A DNA stretch of 64,000 bases from Megamerina dolium (lineage: Eukaryota; Arthropoda; Insecta; Diptera; Megamerinidae). Shown one piece after another: positions 1-12,861 of this stretch (positions within the stretch are counted from its first letter, which is position 1; every line of letters starts with the position of its first letter). Position numbers and translations under genes: made by a program. The notes below the pieces were generated by a model, which had not been told where the DNA came from, did no database searches, and saw only the letters and a program-made list of their open reading frames with translations. The stretch is taken from assembly GCA_963854835.1 (NCBI GenBank), contig OY978526.1, positions 46,632,140 to 46,696,139 of the forward strand, given 5' to 3'.

Positions 1-138
1 TTACAATTGTACCAATAGTTTATAGGGAATTCTTTATATGGAATTTATATTGTACTTACACTTATAGATATACAAGTATGTAGTACATTATACATTCTAG
101 CAAAGTTTGTGTTTTATGTAAAGATGTATTTATTGGAT

Positions 139-806
<668 letters not shown>

Positions 807-828
807 GTATATATATATATATGTACAT

Positions 829-889
<61 letters not shown>
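807..889. repeat. (AT)n microsatellite between two inverted LINE tails
   Basis: A mostly pure TA run fills the gap between the 3' tail of the sense fragment and the 3' tail of the antisense copy of the same family. Confidence 0.9.
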
Positions 890-890
<1 letters not shown>

Positions 891-2330
891 TACTTACTTA
901 CTGATGTGGCCATAACAACCGAGTATCGATTCAGGTTCTCCAGTACTTGGTCTTTCCACCGGAGTTTAGGTCTTCCTCTTCTGCGTCGTCCTCCAGCGAG
1001 TTCCGAGTATAACACCATCTTAGCTGGAACGTGTTCTTCCAGTCGCTCGACATGACCTAACCAGCGCAGCCCCTGGATTTTGATGTGCTTTACTATGTCA
1101 AAATCGGCATACAGCTCGTACAGCTCATGGTTGTACCTTATTCGATACTCGCCACAACGCAAATAGGTCCAAAGATCTTGCGTAGGACTTTTCTCTTCGA
1201 AAACCCCAAGCATTCGCTCATCCGAGGTGGAAATTGTCCAGGCTTCAGCGCCATATGTTAGGACAGGCATGATGAGAGACTTGTAGAGTATAGTTTTCGT
1301 TATTCGAGAGAGGGATCGACTTCTCAATTGCTTACTCAGTCTAAAGTAACACGTGTTAGCAAGAGTTATCCTACGCATGATCTCCAGGCTTACGTCATTA
1401 CTGCTTTTAATGCTGGTTCCAAGATAGACAAAGTCTCTTACTAATTCAAAAGCGTAGTTGTCAACAGTGACGTGCTGTCCAAGATGCCGGGACTCTTTTT
1501 TTATTGACACTAGAAACTACGTCTTGCTCTCGTTCACCGTAAGACGCATTCGACGCGACTCTCTGTCCAACTTTCAGAATGCTGCACTGACTGCTTGCGT
1601 GTTCATGCGGATTATGTCAATATCATCGGCATACGCTGACAACATGACACTTTTGTTGAAGATAGTGCCATTACGTCGTAGATCAGCAGCTCGTATTATT
1701 TTGTCCATAATAAGATTGAAGAAGTCACACGATAACGAATCACCTTGTCTGAAACCCCGTTCGGTACTAAACGGTGCGGAGAGATCCTTCCCAATTTTCA
1801 CTGTACCACGGGAGTTATGCAGTGTCATTCTACAAAGTCGAATGAGCTTTGCAGGAATACCGAACTCAGACATTGTTGCGTAGAGGTAATCCCTTACCGG
1901 ACTATCGAAAACGGCTTTTTAATCAACAAATAGGTGGTGTGTGTCGATCTGTTTTTCTTGGGTCTTCTCCAGGATTTGGCACAGTGTGAAAATCTGGTCG
2001 ATGGTGGATTTACCAGGTCTGAAGCCACACTGATGCGGTCCAATCAGGTTGCTGAGCATAGGCTTCAACCTTTCACACAATACGCTCGACAGAACCTTGT
2101 ATGCGATGCTCAGGAGACTTATTCCACTGTAGTTGGCGCAAATTGTGGGGTCTCCTTTTTTATGTTCAGGACAGAGAGCCTCCAATCATCAGGCATGCTT
2201 TCATCCGACCATATTCTGCTTATAGGCTGATGCATGCAGGCGATCAGCTCATCGCCTCCGGTCTTAACTCGGCAGTGAGGCCATCAGCACCTGCAGCTTT
2301 GTTGTTCTTCAGCCTTAAAATGGCCGATTC
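890..2330 (-). mobile_element. Decayed non-LTR retrotransposon, reverse transcriptase region
   Basis: Read on the minus strand, three frame-shifted blocks give consecutive parts of one reverse transcriptase. About 2185-1919 carries the fingers/palm entry (ISLLSIAYKVLSS, CGFRPGKSTIDQI). About 1873-1574 holds GFRQGDSLSC and the active-site box AYADD (near 1624-1641). About 1510-893 covers the thumb (VYLGTSIKSSND, YGAEAWT) and the C-terminal RLRWLGHVERL and RRRRGRPKLRWKDQV motifs. Frame breaks between the blocks make it a pseudogene. It is the same family as 451-806, arranged tail to tail with it. No endonuclease domain was found upstream. Confidence 0.85.
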
Positions 2331-2741
2331 AACCTCGATCGTAATTTATGGTAGTTCAAAGTTAACTATTTTTCACGATTTTGTTTTGGAACTATATTAA
2401 GTAGTGACGTTTGACGGTTTCTCGCGACTTCTTTACAGAGGAAAATATTAAACTTCAATGTAAATGTGGTTGTCTTAAACTAAAGACTGCTTAAGTTATG
2501 ACGGTTTGAACATAGAACAAATTAGTTAATAGTTAAATTTCTGATGTGTGATGTCCAATAATCAACATATCGCTATAGTAGCGTAGCCAAGATATTCTGA
2601 AAGATGGGAGATCTGCTGAAAAAAAGTTTGCAACATTTTAAATTTTTTATCAAAATCTAATCCAAGTGTAATACTTGTTGGTATTGACTACCTGTGGCGG
2701 CCTATGGATATACATATATATATAGTACATGCAGCACAACA
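2331..2741. other. Unassigned AT-rich spacer
   Basis: I see no coding frame, RNA gene or recognised repeat here beyond the possible faded 5' part of the antisense retroelement. Confidence 0.4.
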
Positions 2742-2865
2742 TTAGGTTTGTTCGTAACAAACAACTTTCAACAATTGTTAAGAATTGTCGACCGAATAAT
2801 TTGAGAATAATTTGTTTTTACTCCCACAATAACAGAAAGCGGTGGCAACGAAGCGAACAACCTAT
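2742..2865. mobile_element. Short MITE with TTAGG-type inverted termini
   Basis: The left end reads TTAGGTTTGTTCGT and the right end CGAACAACCTAT, forming imperfect inverted termini about 124 bp apart. The internal motif ACTTTCAACAATTGTTAA is shared with the MITE at 43771-43989. No coding capacity is visible. Confidence 0.55.
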
Positions 2866-2937
2866 TGTATTAAAGTGATTATTATCACTTTGTGAATATT
2901 TGAGTTTCTGAGATTGCAATTACATTAAGTGTAATTA

Positions 2938-3450
2938 TACCCTGCATAATGTAATATGCAAGGTATATTCATTTTGGTCAGATGTTTGTAACCACTTGAA
3001 GGAATCTCCGGAGATATAAAAAATAATATATATTCGTGATCAGCGTCGCTTAAATTTTCGATTTAATGACGTCCGTCCGTTCGTCTGTCTGTCACCTGGT
3101 TGGTTCGCACGATAATTTGAGCAAATATTGATCTATTTTGACGAAATTTGGCATGAGTAACTTGTGATCCAAGGGTACGGAGGGGATTGATATTGGGTAT
3201 GATCGGTCACTAGCCACGCTCACACCCAGCACTCAAAGCGACTAACCTCGGAATTTTCAAAGCTTTAAACTTGCTATAACTAACATAATATACCATCTGG
3301 ACCAACAATATTTGGCAAGTGGAGTTATATTATACTGCTACATAACTTTGCCAAAAATGGGCAAGCCATGCCTACTGTTTATAGAAACTCCCATACAAAA
3401 TGCCTGTACTTCTTCTTAATTGAAACAGCTGTAACTTGTGCGATATTCTG
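2938..3450 (-). repeat. Partial copy of the TATACCCTGCATA repeat family
   Basis: This is the reverse complement of the terminal part of the element at 12862-14677. Shared blocks include the terminal ATACCCTGCATAATG, the GTCCGTCCGTTCGTCTGTC run, and the block beginning GGTTCGCACGATAA. It is truncated where it meets gypsy-derived sequence near 3460. Confidence 0.8.
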
Positions 3451-3459
3451 CGTAGGTGC

Positions 3460-4200
3460 GTAGAAGGAGCGTCGGGCGATCTGTCTGGTAGCGAGTGGAG
3501 ATTGGGTACCCGAGGGCCTGACATCCGCGTTGATAAATGAGGCACACTGTGTCCACCGCTGCTCATGGTGGCATTGCGAAGACCTTGGACCGATTGAAGC
3601 GACTATACTATTGGCCCGGTATGTCAACACAAGTGAGAAATTATGTACGCGAGTGTAAGATCTGTAAAGAGAGTAAGGCCGCAAAATATATCATGAGGTC
3701 ACGTATGGGTAAGGAAAGCATCACTCACCGACCGTTTAAAAAGATTTACATATATTTTTTGGGAAAGTATCCTCGCTCTCGCAGGCATAATTCGTATATA
3801 TTCATCGTGATGGACCATATACCAAAATTAGATTTTCTCAAAGTGATGAAAGAGGCGAGAGCACGGGGAGCGGTTGAGTATTTAACACACGAAGTATTTT
3901 ACAAATTCGGAACGTCGGAAATTATCCATTCAGATAACGGCAAACAATTCGTGTCCAAAGAATTCAAACAACTGGTGGATAAGTTTCGGATAAAACATGT
4001 GAGAAATGCTGTACACTCACCACAGTCGAATGCATTGGAACGGGTGAACTAGTCGGTGCTGAACGCAATCCGTGCAGTGGCTCCGATCGAACGGAATGGA
4101 ATATGCACATCACGGAGATTGAGTGTGACCTGCGATATCCTCTACACTCGGCGATCGGCTGGTAGCCATATATTGCTTTATTATGAGGACTGCGCCCAGC
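3460..4200 (+). pseudogene. Ty3/gypsy integrase fragment (second family)
   Basis: A frame at 3537-4052 carries the integrase zinc-binding region (AAHGGIAKTLDRL, YYWPGM, CKICKESK) and part of the catalytic core (IHSDNGKQFVSKEF, SPQSNALERVN), giving the second Asp and the Glu of the D,D(35)E triad. A stop codon follows at 4050-4052. Further integrase-like residues in other frames fade out by about 4200. The sequence is clearly diverged from the family at 15-27 kb, so it comes from another Ty3/gypsy element. Confidence 0.8.
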
Positions 4201-4483
4201 AGTATAATAGTGTATTAAAATGATGCTAAGTAATAGGTGAGCGTGTTGAGGGGACATCAGTCCGCTGTGCACACCGCCTTTCGGTCAATTCAGTTCCTTC
4301 CTCTCGTAAAGCCGGAGTCCTGTTACGTGTGGTCGGATTTCCGCATATGTGTGTATGTGCATCGTTGTCGAAGTTGTTTTAATGTTGTAGATTGGCTGTA
4401 ATGTAAAGAGAAAGACAGTCTCCACCATTTCACAGACACAGTGTTGCCAGAATCTAGTCATATAAGTAGTTAAGCATAGCATT

Positions 4484-4524
4484 CACAATTAGTGATAAGT
4501 AACCAACCATCGATACTCGTTACA
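4484..4524 (-). mobile_element. Inverted LTR tip of the ATAT-array gypsy family
   Basis: The reverse complement begins TGTAACGAGTATCGATGG and matches the first ~41 bp of the LTRs at 15338 and 21172. It differs at the ATCGATGG position, like the tip at 38385. It faces the opposite way to the coding remnant that follows. Confidence 0.8.
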
Positions 4525-4544
4525 ACATCAACCTATATTCACTA

Positions 4545-6468
4545 CCATTTAAGTGGCATTAAAGGGTAATGCGTCAGAAGTCTTGCAGATGGTTTCAAAG
4601 AATGATCGTGGTAGCTATCAATCACTGATGGACACACTTCAACGCAAATATGGAAATGAATAATAGAGTCAATTGCATCGAGTGGAATTAAGATCGCGAG
4701 TGCAACGGAGTAATGAGAGCCCTCATGAATTCGCTTCCGATATTGAGCGCTTATGTCATCTAGCGTTCTCCGATAAATCGGAAGAGTTCGCCGAAAAAAT
4801 AAAAATAGACGGTATATGTGATGGAGAGAAAAGCGTGCTCTAGTCATGTCACCAAGGAATACATATGCTGAAACAGTCAGTAGCGTCTTGACGTTTGACG
4901 CCGCCAGTTTGATGTGTCGACCAATGCCACGGGTACGCCAACTGGAGACAGAGACATCAGATCTGGTTCTGATTGCAATCAATCGAATATGAAGCCTAAA
5001 GGAAGAACAAGGAATCAACGCAAAAATAAATGTTGCCGGTAAGTGCTTCATATGCGACAAAAGAAGGCACATGGCGCGTAATTGCCGTCTACGACGCAAG
5101 CAACAAAGATCGAATCGACCAGGACATCGAAAGGAAGACCGTGATATTGTACCGTCGTACTTGTACCGTGGATGTTAAGCATTTTTCTCGGATAAGAAGC
5201 CAGAAGCACATTGTCATCCTAAGCCTTCGGAATATCTTGCCGGAGGAGTCATGGACCACCGAACGAGTGCAAGAAGATCAGCGGAACGACCCAGATCTTG
5301 TAAAGATTATGGAATACAAGGAGCAGGGCGTACGTCCAGATTGGCAAGAAATGGCTAACGAAAGTCCAATAGCAAAGGCATACTGGGCGCAACGGCAAGC
5401 ATGGGAAAGTGAAGAGGGAAAAATCACTAATGATCTTCTAGTGGTACCTAAGGCAAGAATAAATGAAGTGATAGCTGAGTATCAGAATGCTTCCAATGGA
5501 GGGCATTTGGGCATCACCAAAACCGTCGAGAAAATAAAGAAACGATTTTATAGGGTTGGATGCCACGACCATGTAGCTGATTGGATTCGGAAGTGCAGGC
5601 AATGTGCAATGGCCAAAGATCCCATTAAGAAACGTCGAGGTAAGATGCACCAATACACAGTAGATGCTCCATTTGAGCGAATTACTATGGACATAGCTGG
5701 ACCATTTCCAACAAGCAACGCAGGGAACAAGTATGTTCTGGTGATTATAGATTACTTCAGTAAATGTAATATTTCCGGACAACCCGCAACTGTACTAACC
5801 CATTCCAAATCAAGAAGTTAGTACAGTTTCGGATGTATTCGTCAACCAATGGATTACTCGTTTTGGTGTAACGATGTAGTTAGACTCAGACCAAGGTCAA
5901 AATTTCAAATCATTTGTATTCCAAGAGATGTGCCGTATGTTGGCTATATACAAATCTCGTATCGTACAACACCTTTGCATCCACAAACTGATGGCATGGT
6001 AGAATGATTTAACCGTACCTTGGAGGATTATTTGAGAAAAGTCGTAGATAAATACCAAAGAGACTGGGATGTACACATACCAATACTCCCCACGGGATAT
6101 CGATGAGGACAACATGATACGACGGCTACTACACCAGCAATGGCAATTTTTGGAGACGAGTTAAGACTACCAGCTGATTTAAAATTTGGAGTCGTAATAC
6201 CAACGAGACCAACCGAAGGTAACTACACTAGCGAAAAGCGGGAGCAGTTGGATGAAGTACATCAGTTCATTAGAGAGCCGTCGTAGATGATAAGTGATAA
6301 AGATAAAGGCCAGGTATGACCTGTCCCCTAAACTACAGACTCATTGGGAATAAGCATATGAGATTATAGCAAAGATATATGACGTAGTGTATCGTATGCA
6401 ACGTGCCTGGAATAAACGAGCAAAGTTTAAAGTAGTGCACTAGCGCCATATCAAGGGGAAGTACAAAA
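4545..6468 (+). pseudogene. Decayed, internally deleted Ty3/gypsy gag-pol copy
   Basis: The 4556-5000 stretch matches the gag of copies A and B at nucleotide level, and about 5040-5100 encodes the CCHC zinc knuckle. The sequence then jumps to the RNase H/integrase linker near 5170, so protease, reverse transcriptase and RNase H are deleted. Integrase follows: zinc-binding domain and first catalytic Asp (MDIAGPFP) in an open frame to 5821, then a frameshifted remainder with DQGQ-like and QTDGMVE-like motifs, reaching the GPY-type C-terminus near 6350-6440. Many stops and indels make it an old copy. It ends in a truncated LTR tip. Confidence 0.85.
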
Positions 6469-6502
6469 AATCGATGGTTGGTTACTCATCACTAATTGTG
6501 AA
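6469..6502 (+). mobile_element. Truncated LTR tip
   Basis: ATCGATGGTTGGTTACTCAT matches the LTR beginning of the 15-27 kb family from its tenth base or so. It forms an inverted pair with 4484-4524, so the decayed gag-pol copy lies between opposing LTR tips. Confidence 0.7.
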
Positions 6503-6536
6503 GGACACGAATATTGGCAGCATAGAAATTTCAATA

Positions 6537-6690
6537 AGCAAAATAAAGCAAGTGCAAATAAAAATTTATTTTAAATAAACGAATATATTTACCACAGATT
6601 CCGCAGAATTGCTTCTTTTTTGTTTTTATTATTTTATTTATATTTTATTTATTTGTTTACAAATTTCACGAACAACCATATATACTACCA
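6537..6690. repeat. Left arm of a ~150 bp inverted repeat
   Basis: This AT-rich segment (containing TTACCACAGATTCCGCAGAA and TTTCACGAACAACCATATA) recurs as its reverse complement, with differences, at about 11231-11374. The two arms bracket the MITE and the LOA-like element. Confidence 0.75.
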
Positions 6691-7203
6691 GCGTTGCTAA
6701 GTAACTAAAGGGAAATTATATTCGAGTTGGTGTTCTTTTGCACCTCGCTTACAAAAGAATGCAGCTATTAAAATCGTTTTCACAATGTCAGGTTAAGGCA
6801 TCGACTATCGGTTAGCTGCTAACCAGAACAGTAATGACAGCTAATTTTAGTCAAATAACATATTAAATAAAATTATTAAATTATTAAAATATTAAGAAAT
6901 TTTCCCCGGTGCTTGTGTAATTGGGAAACCGATTTCGTTTACTTTCCATTATTAATAAAACAAACATCAGCTATCATGCGGTTTTTATACATTCACAATG
7001 CAATGTTTGTAAACTTGTCCTAAAATATTCACAATGACAGAGTTAACCGAATGTTAGCTAATCAAAGTTTGGTGAAAACGAAACTGTCAATTCAGACTAT
7101 CAGGCGGATAGCTATCTTCTGGTTAAAGACAAAGTTAACCGAACATTGTGAAAAAGGCCCTAATGCTCTCACCTTACCAGTTAGCTACTTAGCAACGCTG
7201 GTG
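6688..7203. mobile_element. Palindromic MITE with ACCAGCGTTGCTAAGTA termini
   Basis: The left end (ACCAGCGTTGCTAAGTAACT) is mirrored by the right end (AGCTACTTAGCAACGCTGGT). Subterminal blocks also mirror each other, for example CACAATGTCAGGTTAA on the left and TTAACCGAACATTGTG on the right. About 515 bp, no transposase coding. It separates the inverted-repeat arm from the 3' end of the LOA-like element. Confidence 0.65.
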
Positions 7204-7279
7204 GTATATATTATTATTATTATTATCAAGGCTATGATGCACCGCGACCTGAAGATCTTTTGTGCAGCCTATTCCCTAA

Positions 7280-7612
7280 CTAGCAGACCTCAAGACTATT
7301 TATAAATCTTGTCACGGCTGGGGGATTGACTTTAACTAGGTCTCTGGGAACTATGAATCCGTTGCCTAGGTAGTATAGTCTGCGTCTAGCCACAGCTGGG
7401 CAATTACAAAAAACGTGTTCTGCTGTTTCCTGCTCTTCAAGACAGAGTCGACAGATATCGTTGTTTACTACACCCATTTTCATCATGTGATAATTAAGTT
7501 TACAATGAGCTGTTAGTAGTTCAGTGTACAGTTTGATGTCTTTTCTGCTGACGTTCAAGATAGTATCAACCTTAATATGTTCAGGGTCAATGAATCTTTT
7601 CGACTGCCGCAT
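7280..7612 (-). pseudogene. C-terminal domain of the LOA/R1-like ORF2
   Basis: A 110-codon frame carries CRLCLEEQETAEHVFCNCPA, the C-x2-C…H-x4-C pattern that ends many R1-group ORF2 proteins. It follows the RNase H remnant (about 7960-7640), which is broken by frame changes. Confidence 0.8.
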
Positions 7613-7993
7613 GCCTGTTTGGGCTCTCCAGTAATCGGTTAGACTACTTTTTTCCTTTTCAATAATAAGTTGTTCAAACTACTGTTTACCCCGCAGAAGG
7701 GTTCTGCGCCTATGAAAGGAGTGTCTGCGCCCTTTTTGGCCAGTAAATCTGCATTTCATTTCCTGCATGCCCCTCGTGTCCCGGTACCCATATTAGAGTC
7801 ACAGAGTTCCTCTTTGCTAAGGTGTTGAGGAGTTCAAAGCATTCCCAAACCATCTTAGATTGGAACGAGAAATTCATTAATGATTTTAGAGCTGCCTGAC
7901 TGTCCGATAGAATGCATATGTTGGTTCCTCAAGTGCCCCTACATAGGCATTCCATTTTGGACCCATCAGTGTACCATAACTGTGAGCCCTGAT

Positions 7994-9043
7994 CTATAAA
8001 TATTTCGTTGTTTCTCCACGCAGGTGGATAGAGTTCGAAAGCCTTATGGCTGCCACAAGGTGTAGAGGATTGAGACTTGTGATTATTCCTAAAGCTACTG
8101 TGAGGCTAGTTCTCATCGTCCCGTTACGCTCAAACAGGCTATTCGATGAATCCCCATGTTTTACCATACAGCCTTTGGCAAGCGAAGGTAGCCCCAGGGC
8201 TTTGTTCGTGATGTATGATAAATGGTTGTTCCAAGTAAGAGTTTTATCCAGGATTACTCCCAAATATTTCATCTCCTCAGAGAGTGCTAGTTCTGTTTCA
8301 CCTAACTTCAAGATCCCTAAATTCAACTTCCTCCTCTTCGTGAAGGGTACTAACGTCGTTTTGCTAGGGTTTATCGAAAGTTCTTTCTCTTGACACCAAT
8401 CTTGTGTGATGTCAAGAGCTAATTGCATACGCTCAGTTATGGTAGAGTCACATTTGCCTCTAACCATAATTATTAAGTCATCTGCGAAGTCCTGAACTTC
8501 GTATCCGAGATCATCGAGAGTTTGTAAAAGCTCGTCAATGACCAATAACCATAGGAGCGGCGATAAAACGCCTCCTTGAGGACAACCCTTGGTTGACTTG
8601 ACAATTAACTTTTCTGTCCCCATTTCGTAAATTAATGTCCTGTTTTTCAGCATATTAAGAACCCATGTTATGATCAGTTTATGAATTTGCTTCCTGACCA
8701 AACCTTCCTCAATAGTCCTGAAAGTAGCATTATTAAAAGCTCCTGTAATGTCAGCCGATGTACAAAGAGCTATTTCTTTACCCTCCAATGCCTGTTCGAT
8801 TTTACTCGTTAGGAAATGTATTGCAGTCTCAGTCGATTTGCCTGACTGGTAAGCATATTGTTCAGTAGAGAGTGGTGTATCTTTAAGATAAACTTCTCTG
8901 ATGTACTGATCTATAATTTTTTCCATTGCTTTTAGCAGGAAGGATGTTAGGCATATGGGCCGAAAGGATTTGGGCGTATGGTCCGCCTTTTTCCCTTCTT
9001 TCGGGATGAAAGCGACCATAGCTTTTGTCCATGATTTAGGCAC
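7994..9043 (-). pseudogene. Reverse transcriptase of the LOA/R1-like element
   Basis: This 349-codon frame holds consecutive RT motifs: MPKSWTKAMVAFIPKEGKK, FRPICLTSFLLKAMEKI, TADITGAFNNATF (with a Ser before it), GCPQGGVLSPLLWLLVIDEL, and the catalytic box FADDLIIMVRGK near 8475-8490, then the thumb MKYLGVILDKTLTW. The frame is long for a dead element, but upstream and downstream portions need frame changes to join the endonuclease and RNase H. The product would act in target-primed reverse transcription if it were intact. Confidence 0.9.
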
Positions 9044-9350
9044 CGCACCTGATTCCAGGCTTATCCTGAAAATTTTTGTTAGAATTGGTGCTAATATATC
9101 AGCCCCTTGCCGAAGAAGGCAAGGTTTAATATCATCAACACCCAGAGATTTAAATGTGGAGATTGCCCATTTAGTTTTATTGACGGTAAAAATTTACGAG
9201 CCAGTGATAGTGACCTGCGTGTAGCCATCAAGAAACTGATACCCTCGATGCTTCCACTCCTCATCACAGGTGGCACAGCCTGGAAAGTGAGTGTCCAGCA
9301 GTAACTGTCCCGTTTCTTTCAGACTTCCCGTATAATTTCCGTCTGCCTTT

Positions 9351-10480
9351 TTAAGTGTGGAAAGGCCAACTGAGTAATCTTACTTTCTGGAGTCTGGTAG
9401 CTACTGGGAGCTCCTCGATCTCCTCGCAGAACCTTTTCCATGAATCTCTCTTAGATTCTCTCAGTTTGCTATTGTAAGCCGTTAAGGCACATTTATAGGA
9501 TACCCAGTCCCCATTGGACTTGGCTCTATTAAAAAGCTGACGTGCTTTCTTGTGTAACTTGTTGAGTTCCTCGCTCCACCAAGGGACGTTCCTAGAATGT
9601 TTCTTCACCACCAAGTCGCAGCTCTTTTCGAAAGCTTCAGTTATTGTATTTCCAAGTTTCCTGACCTCAAGGTCCAGTTCTTGAGAATTGTTATTTCTTT
9701 CACTTAGGCACCCTAAATTTTGCTCAAAGTAGAAGTTATACAGCGACCAATTGGTCTTCCTAGTATTTCTAATTTCGAAGATGTCTTCAACTTCCACTTT
9801 CAGTTCAAAGCATATATACCGATGATCTGACAAGGAGATTTCATCTAACACCCTCAATTTAGAAATATTATTAGATATAAATGCACTGGTTAGAGTAAGA
9901 TCTAACATCTCCCCCTGATTGCATTTACAAAAGTTGGTTCATTTCCCCTATTTAACACCACAATGTTGTTAGTAGTAATGAAATGAAAAAGAGACTCACC
10001 TCGAGTGTTTGTATCCATGCTTCCCCATACCGTATGATGTGCATTAGCGTCGCAACACATCACCCATTGAAGATTCCGAGTGAGGCAGTAACCCATAAGC
10101 TGCTGGAGCTCCTGGGACACCGTCTCCCCCGAATCATCACCCCCGAATCATCACCAGAAAGGTACAAGGAGGCCAGTATTACAATTCTTCTTCCTCTGGC
10201 ACTGGGCACTTCTGCCTGTATCGCCACCAGATCACTTTGTAGGAGCTCTGAAATTGGAAGAAATTTAATATTTTTGTTGATGAGTAACGCTGCCCTGGGT
10301 CGGTCAGCATTTACGTCGTAGATCAACTTACATGTTTTTGTCTGCAGACCATTTATTTGTCCATTTGCGGCCCATGGTTCTTGGATGGCCACAAAGTCCA
10401 CACAATTTCGTTCCACCATGGCACTGAGTCTATATGAGGCTGCTATTGCCCGGTGGAGATTTATTTCGAGGCATTTGAGC
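9351..10480 (-). pseudogene. APE-type endonuclease of the LOA/R1-like element
   Basis: From the minus strand the domain starts near 10480 (CLEINLHRAIAASY), continues with VDFVAIQEPWAANG (the catalytic Glu), then ILASLYLSGDD, WVMCCDANAHHTVWG (Asp-Ala-Asn active-site motif) and LSDHRYICFELKV (the SDH motif). A frame change lies near 10100 and another near 9905. The stretch 9700-9351 is the linker leading to RT. All catalytic motifs are still readable. Confidence 0.85.
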
Positions 10481-11230
10481 TGCCTTCAACTGCCAGTATG
10501 CATTCGAGGTGTAGCCTGGGACATTATATCCCAGACTGGCCCCTTCGGACCTTACCACCTCTTGTGCTTCGCAAGGTTTCCCTGGCCTCCGGATCCTCGC
10601 GTTCCCATTTCCTGAGCCGACCAGAGAGCAGAGATGGTTTTGGATGCCGGGCACTGGTGCCCTTCTCTGCTATCGGTGCTGGAAACCGTTTTTAACTTTC
10701 GGCTATGTGGTTGCGCTCGAGCCGCCGCCGTGGTCGAAGGTTGCTCTTCAGTAACAATCTTGACTTTTGCCCCGTTACCCTTAAGTCTGGGTCTTAGCTG
10801 GGCACTGCCAAAGCCATAAAAGACTTTGTTGCCCAGCTTTTAGACCACTTCCGAAGACTGTGGGTCCAGGGCCACCGCTAGCTCGACAAGGTCACCTTTG
10901 TGAAGCCTGTTTAGCACCCTCCATTCGCTCACACAAATGTCCGAGTTCTGTGACTCAATCTACCCCAGAATTCGGTCATTTTGCCACGATACTGAGCCAG
11001 GGAAGTATCCGAGAAAGATTTTGGCCTTCTACACTTCTGCCTCGTCCACAACCTTTAAACCGGCCCCCTCTCATGGCTTCAGGGCTGGTACCATCTCTTT
11101 CAACCGGACCATATGCCCTCCGGGAAATTGTTTGGGATAACTCCGACCTTCTTAGAGCGGACAGCTTCAGCCAGAGTTGGCTTCGAACAGGAAACGCCCA
11201 CAGGGGCGATTTGTGGAGCCACTCCTTTAG

Positions 11231-11374
11231 AAGTATGGTGGTATATATGGTTGTTCGTGAAATTTATAAACGAAATAAAAATAAAAAAGAAACAATTCTG
11301 CGGAACCTGTGGTAAATATATTCGTTTATTTAAAATAAATTTTTATTTGCACTTGCTTTATTTTGCTTATTTTT
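11231..11374. repeat. Right arm of the ~150 bp inverted repeat
   Basis: Reverse complement of 6537-6690 with a few differences (TATGGTTGTTCGTGAAATTT, TTCTGCGGAACCTGTGGTAA). It lies just beyond the 5' end of the LOA-like element. Confidence 0.75.
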
Positions 11375-12853
11375 GTTTATATTTACAATAATTTGACGTG
11401 TTGTTGAAATTTCTTAAGCACATTCCAGTAGTCTATTCACAATATTGCTGTTTTTTTACTTTCTAACACTATAACTCAGGTCGATTAAAATATAAGCCAG
11501 TTCAATTGAACTCGGTTAAGATAGACGATGTCGTTTATTTTTGTTGTTCCTTTGCATGCAGTTCGGCAAATAAGTCAGTGTTCTTTGCAACTCGCCTGCA
11601 AAAGAATGCGGCTAATATTAGATTTTTAAATAGTTTTAGTTTTTTACAAAAAAAAATTGTAATGTTAAAATAACAGCTCACTCTTAGAAAATATCAATTT
11701 GGTTTTAGAATACGTGAATTTCATTTTAAGAAACTATCAGCTCTCTTTAATTTTCACGCTCTCGATTGTACATTCTCTGTCACATATGTAAATCGAGTAC
11801 ACGAACAAACCTTTTATCTCTATGAAGCGTCATGCATTGAAAAAATTACAGACACTTATTTTATGCAGACTGTTTTCAAAATATACCAACGACGACAAGT
11901 TGCCCCATTTGTAGAAGGGATATAACGCGTAAGCAAAGCATAGCAATGATTTCATTTATGTATTAAATTATTTCACTAATATAAAATTTACAATTCCGTT
12001 TAGTGTCCGAGTCGGTTGAGCGACGAGCTAACATAAATTACTCTGTATGGGTGTTATCTGGCACTCTTCAAGCACTAAAGCGAAACGGTCTAAAAGAAAA
12101 GCGTGGTCAGACGATGAAGCTGAAGTTATGGTTACATCGATAGAAGAGAATGCCACGAAAAAATTCGTGAAAGAGTTCAACAAATTTTCAGAAAAAACAT
12201 GCCTTTTCAGCGTAGGAAACTATCTATAAGGAAAACATTTCACAGTGAATGGAATTCATAAGGAACCTTGTTATGAAACACGTATCTAGCTTCTGTCAGC
12301 TTCTGCACCGTCTAGCTCAATGGGTAATTGGGCGTGGTTTCTCAACCCGCCCTACCAAACCTAGGGTACAACAATTATCCATCTCCACTGACATGGAAAC
12401 GGATATAATAAAAAAACTATAAAAAATACTCGCAAACGTGCACGAAAGGTAGCCTCAAAAGAAATTAGATCCTATGTGTACGCACCCAACCATGCATTCT
12501 CCAATTAGGTGATAGTGGAATAATGTCCAAACACAAACCAAAACACTACCGCCTACCTAAGTCATCATCATCATCTTATATTGGCGTATCAACAACAAAA
12601 AGAAATAAAAACAATAAAAGAAAACCACCCACATACAGTCAACCCTATTGAACTCAATGGAGTAGATGATGGACACTGGTTTAAATGGCTACTTGAGCAA
12701 AAACCTAAACCAAACTTCCTATTTCCTGCACTCGTTAACAAAATAATAAAGAAAAATTGGGGAAAAGATATTAATTTAAAAATGGAAATAGAGTTAAACC
12801 GAAAAAGAACAGAAACAAAATTAAAAATAAGACAGAAAATTGAAATTAATAAT
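11375..12853. other. Unassigned region, no convincing gene
   Basis: A block near 11575-11625 resembles 6733-6775 (GTGTTCTTT…CAAAAGAATGC) in direct orientation. A 60-codon Lys/Ser-rich frame at 12047-12229 and a 108-codon Lys/Asn-rich frame at 12581-12907 have no recognised domains; the latter runs into the next repeat, so it is probably chance. A weak tRNA-like A box lies near 12308. Confidence 0.4.
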
Positions 12854-12861
12854 AAAAATGG

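Larger units (their letters stand above)
7205..11230 (-). mobile_element. LOA/R1-group non-LTR retrotransposon, degraded but nearly full length
   Basis: Read on the minus strand from 11230 the order is: gag-like remnant (VGVIPNNFPEG near 11130-11150), APE-type endonuclease (about 10480-9740), linker and reverse transcriptase (about 9700-7994), RNase H (YTDGS near 7960-7980), a C-terminal Cys/His motif (CRLCLEEQETAEHVFCNC), and an (AAT)n tail near 7208-7230. An endonuclease, RT and RNase H together favour a LOA-like clade over jockey. Several frameshifts make it non-functional. Confidence 0.85.

Noticed and set aside
12300..12370. tRNA-like sequence with A-box-like TAGCTCAATGG
   Set aside because: No convincing B box at the right spacing and no cloverleaf; not called as a tRNA or SINE.
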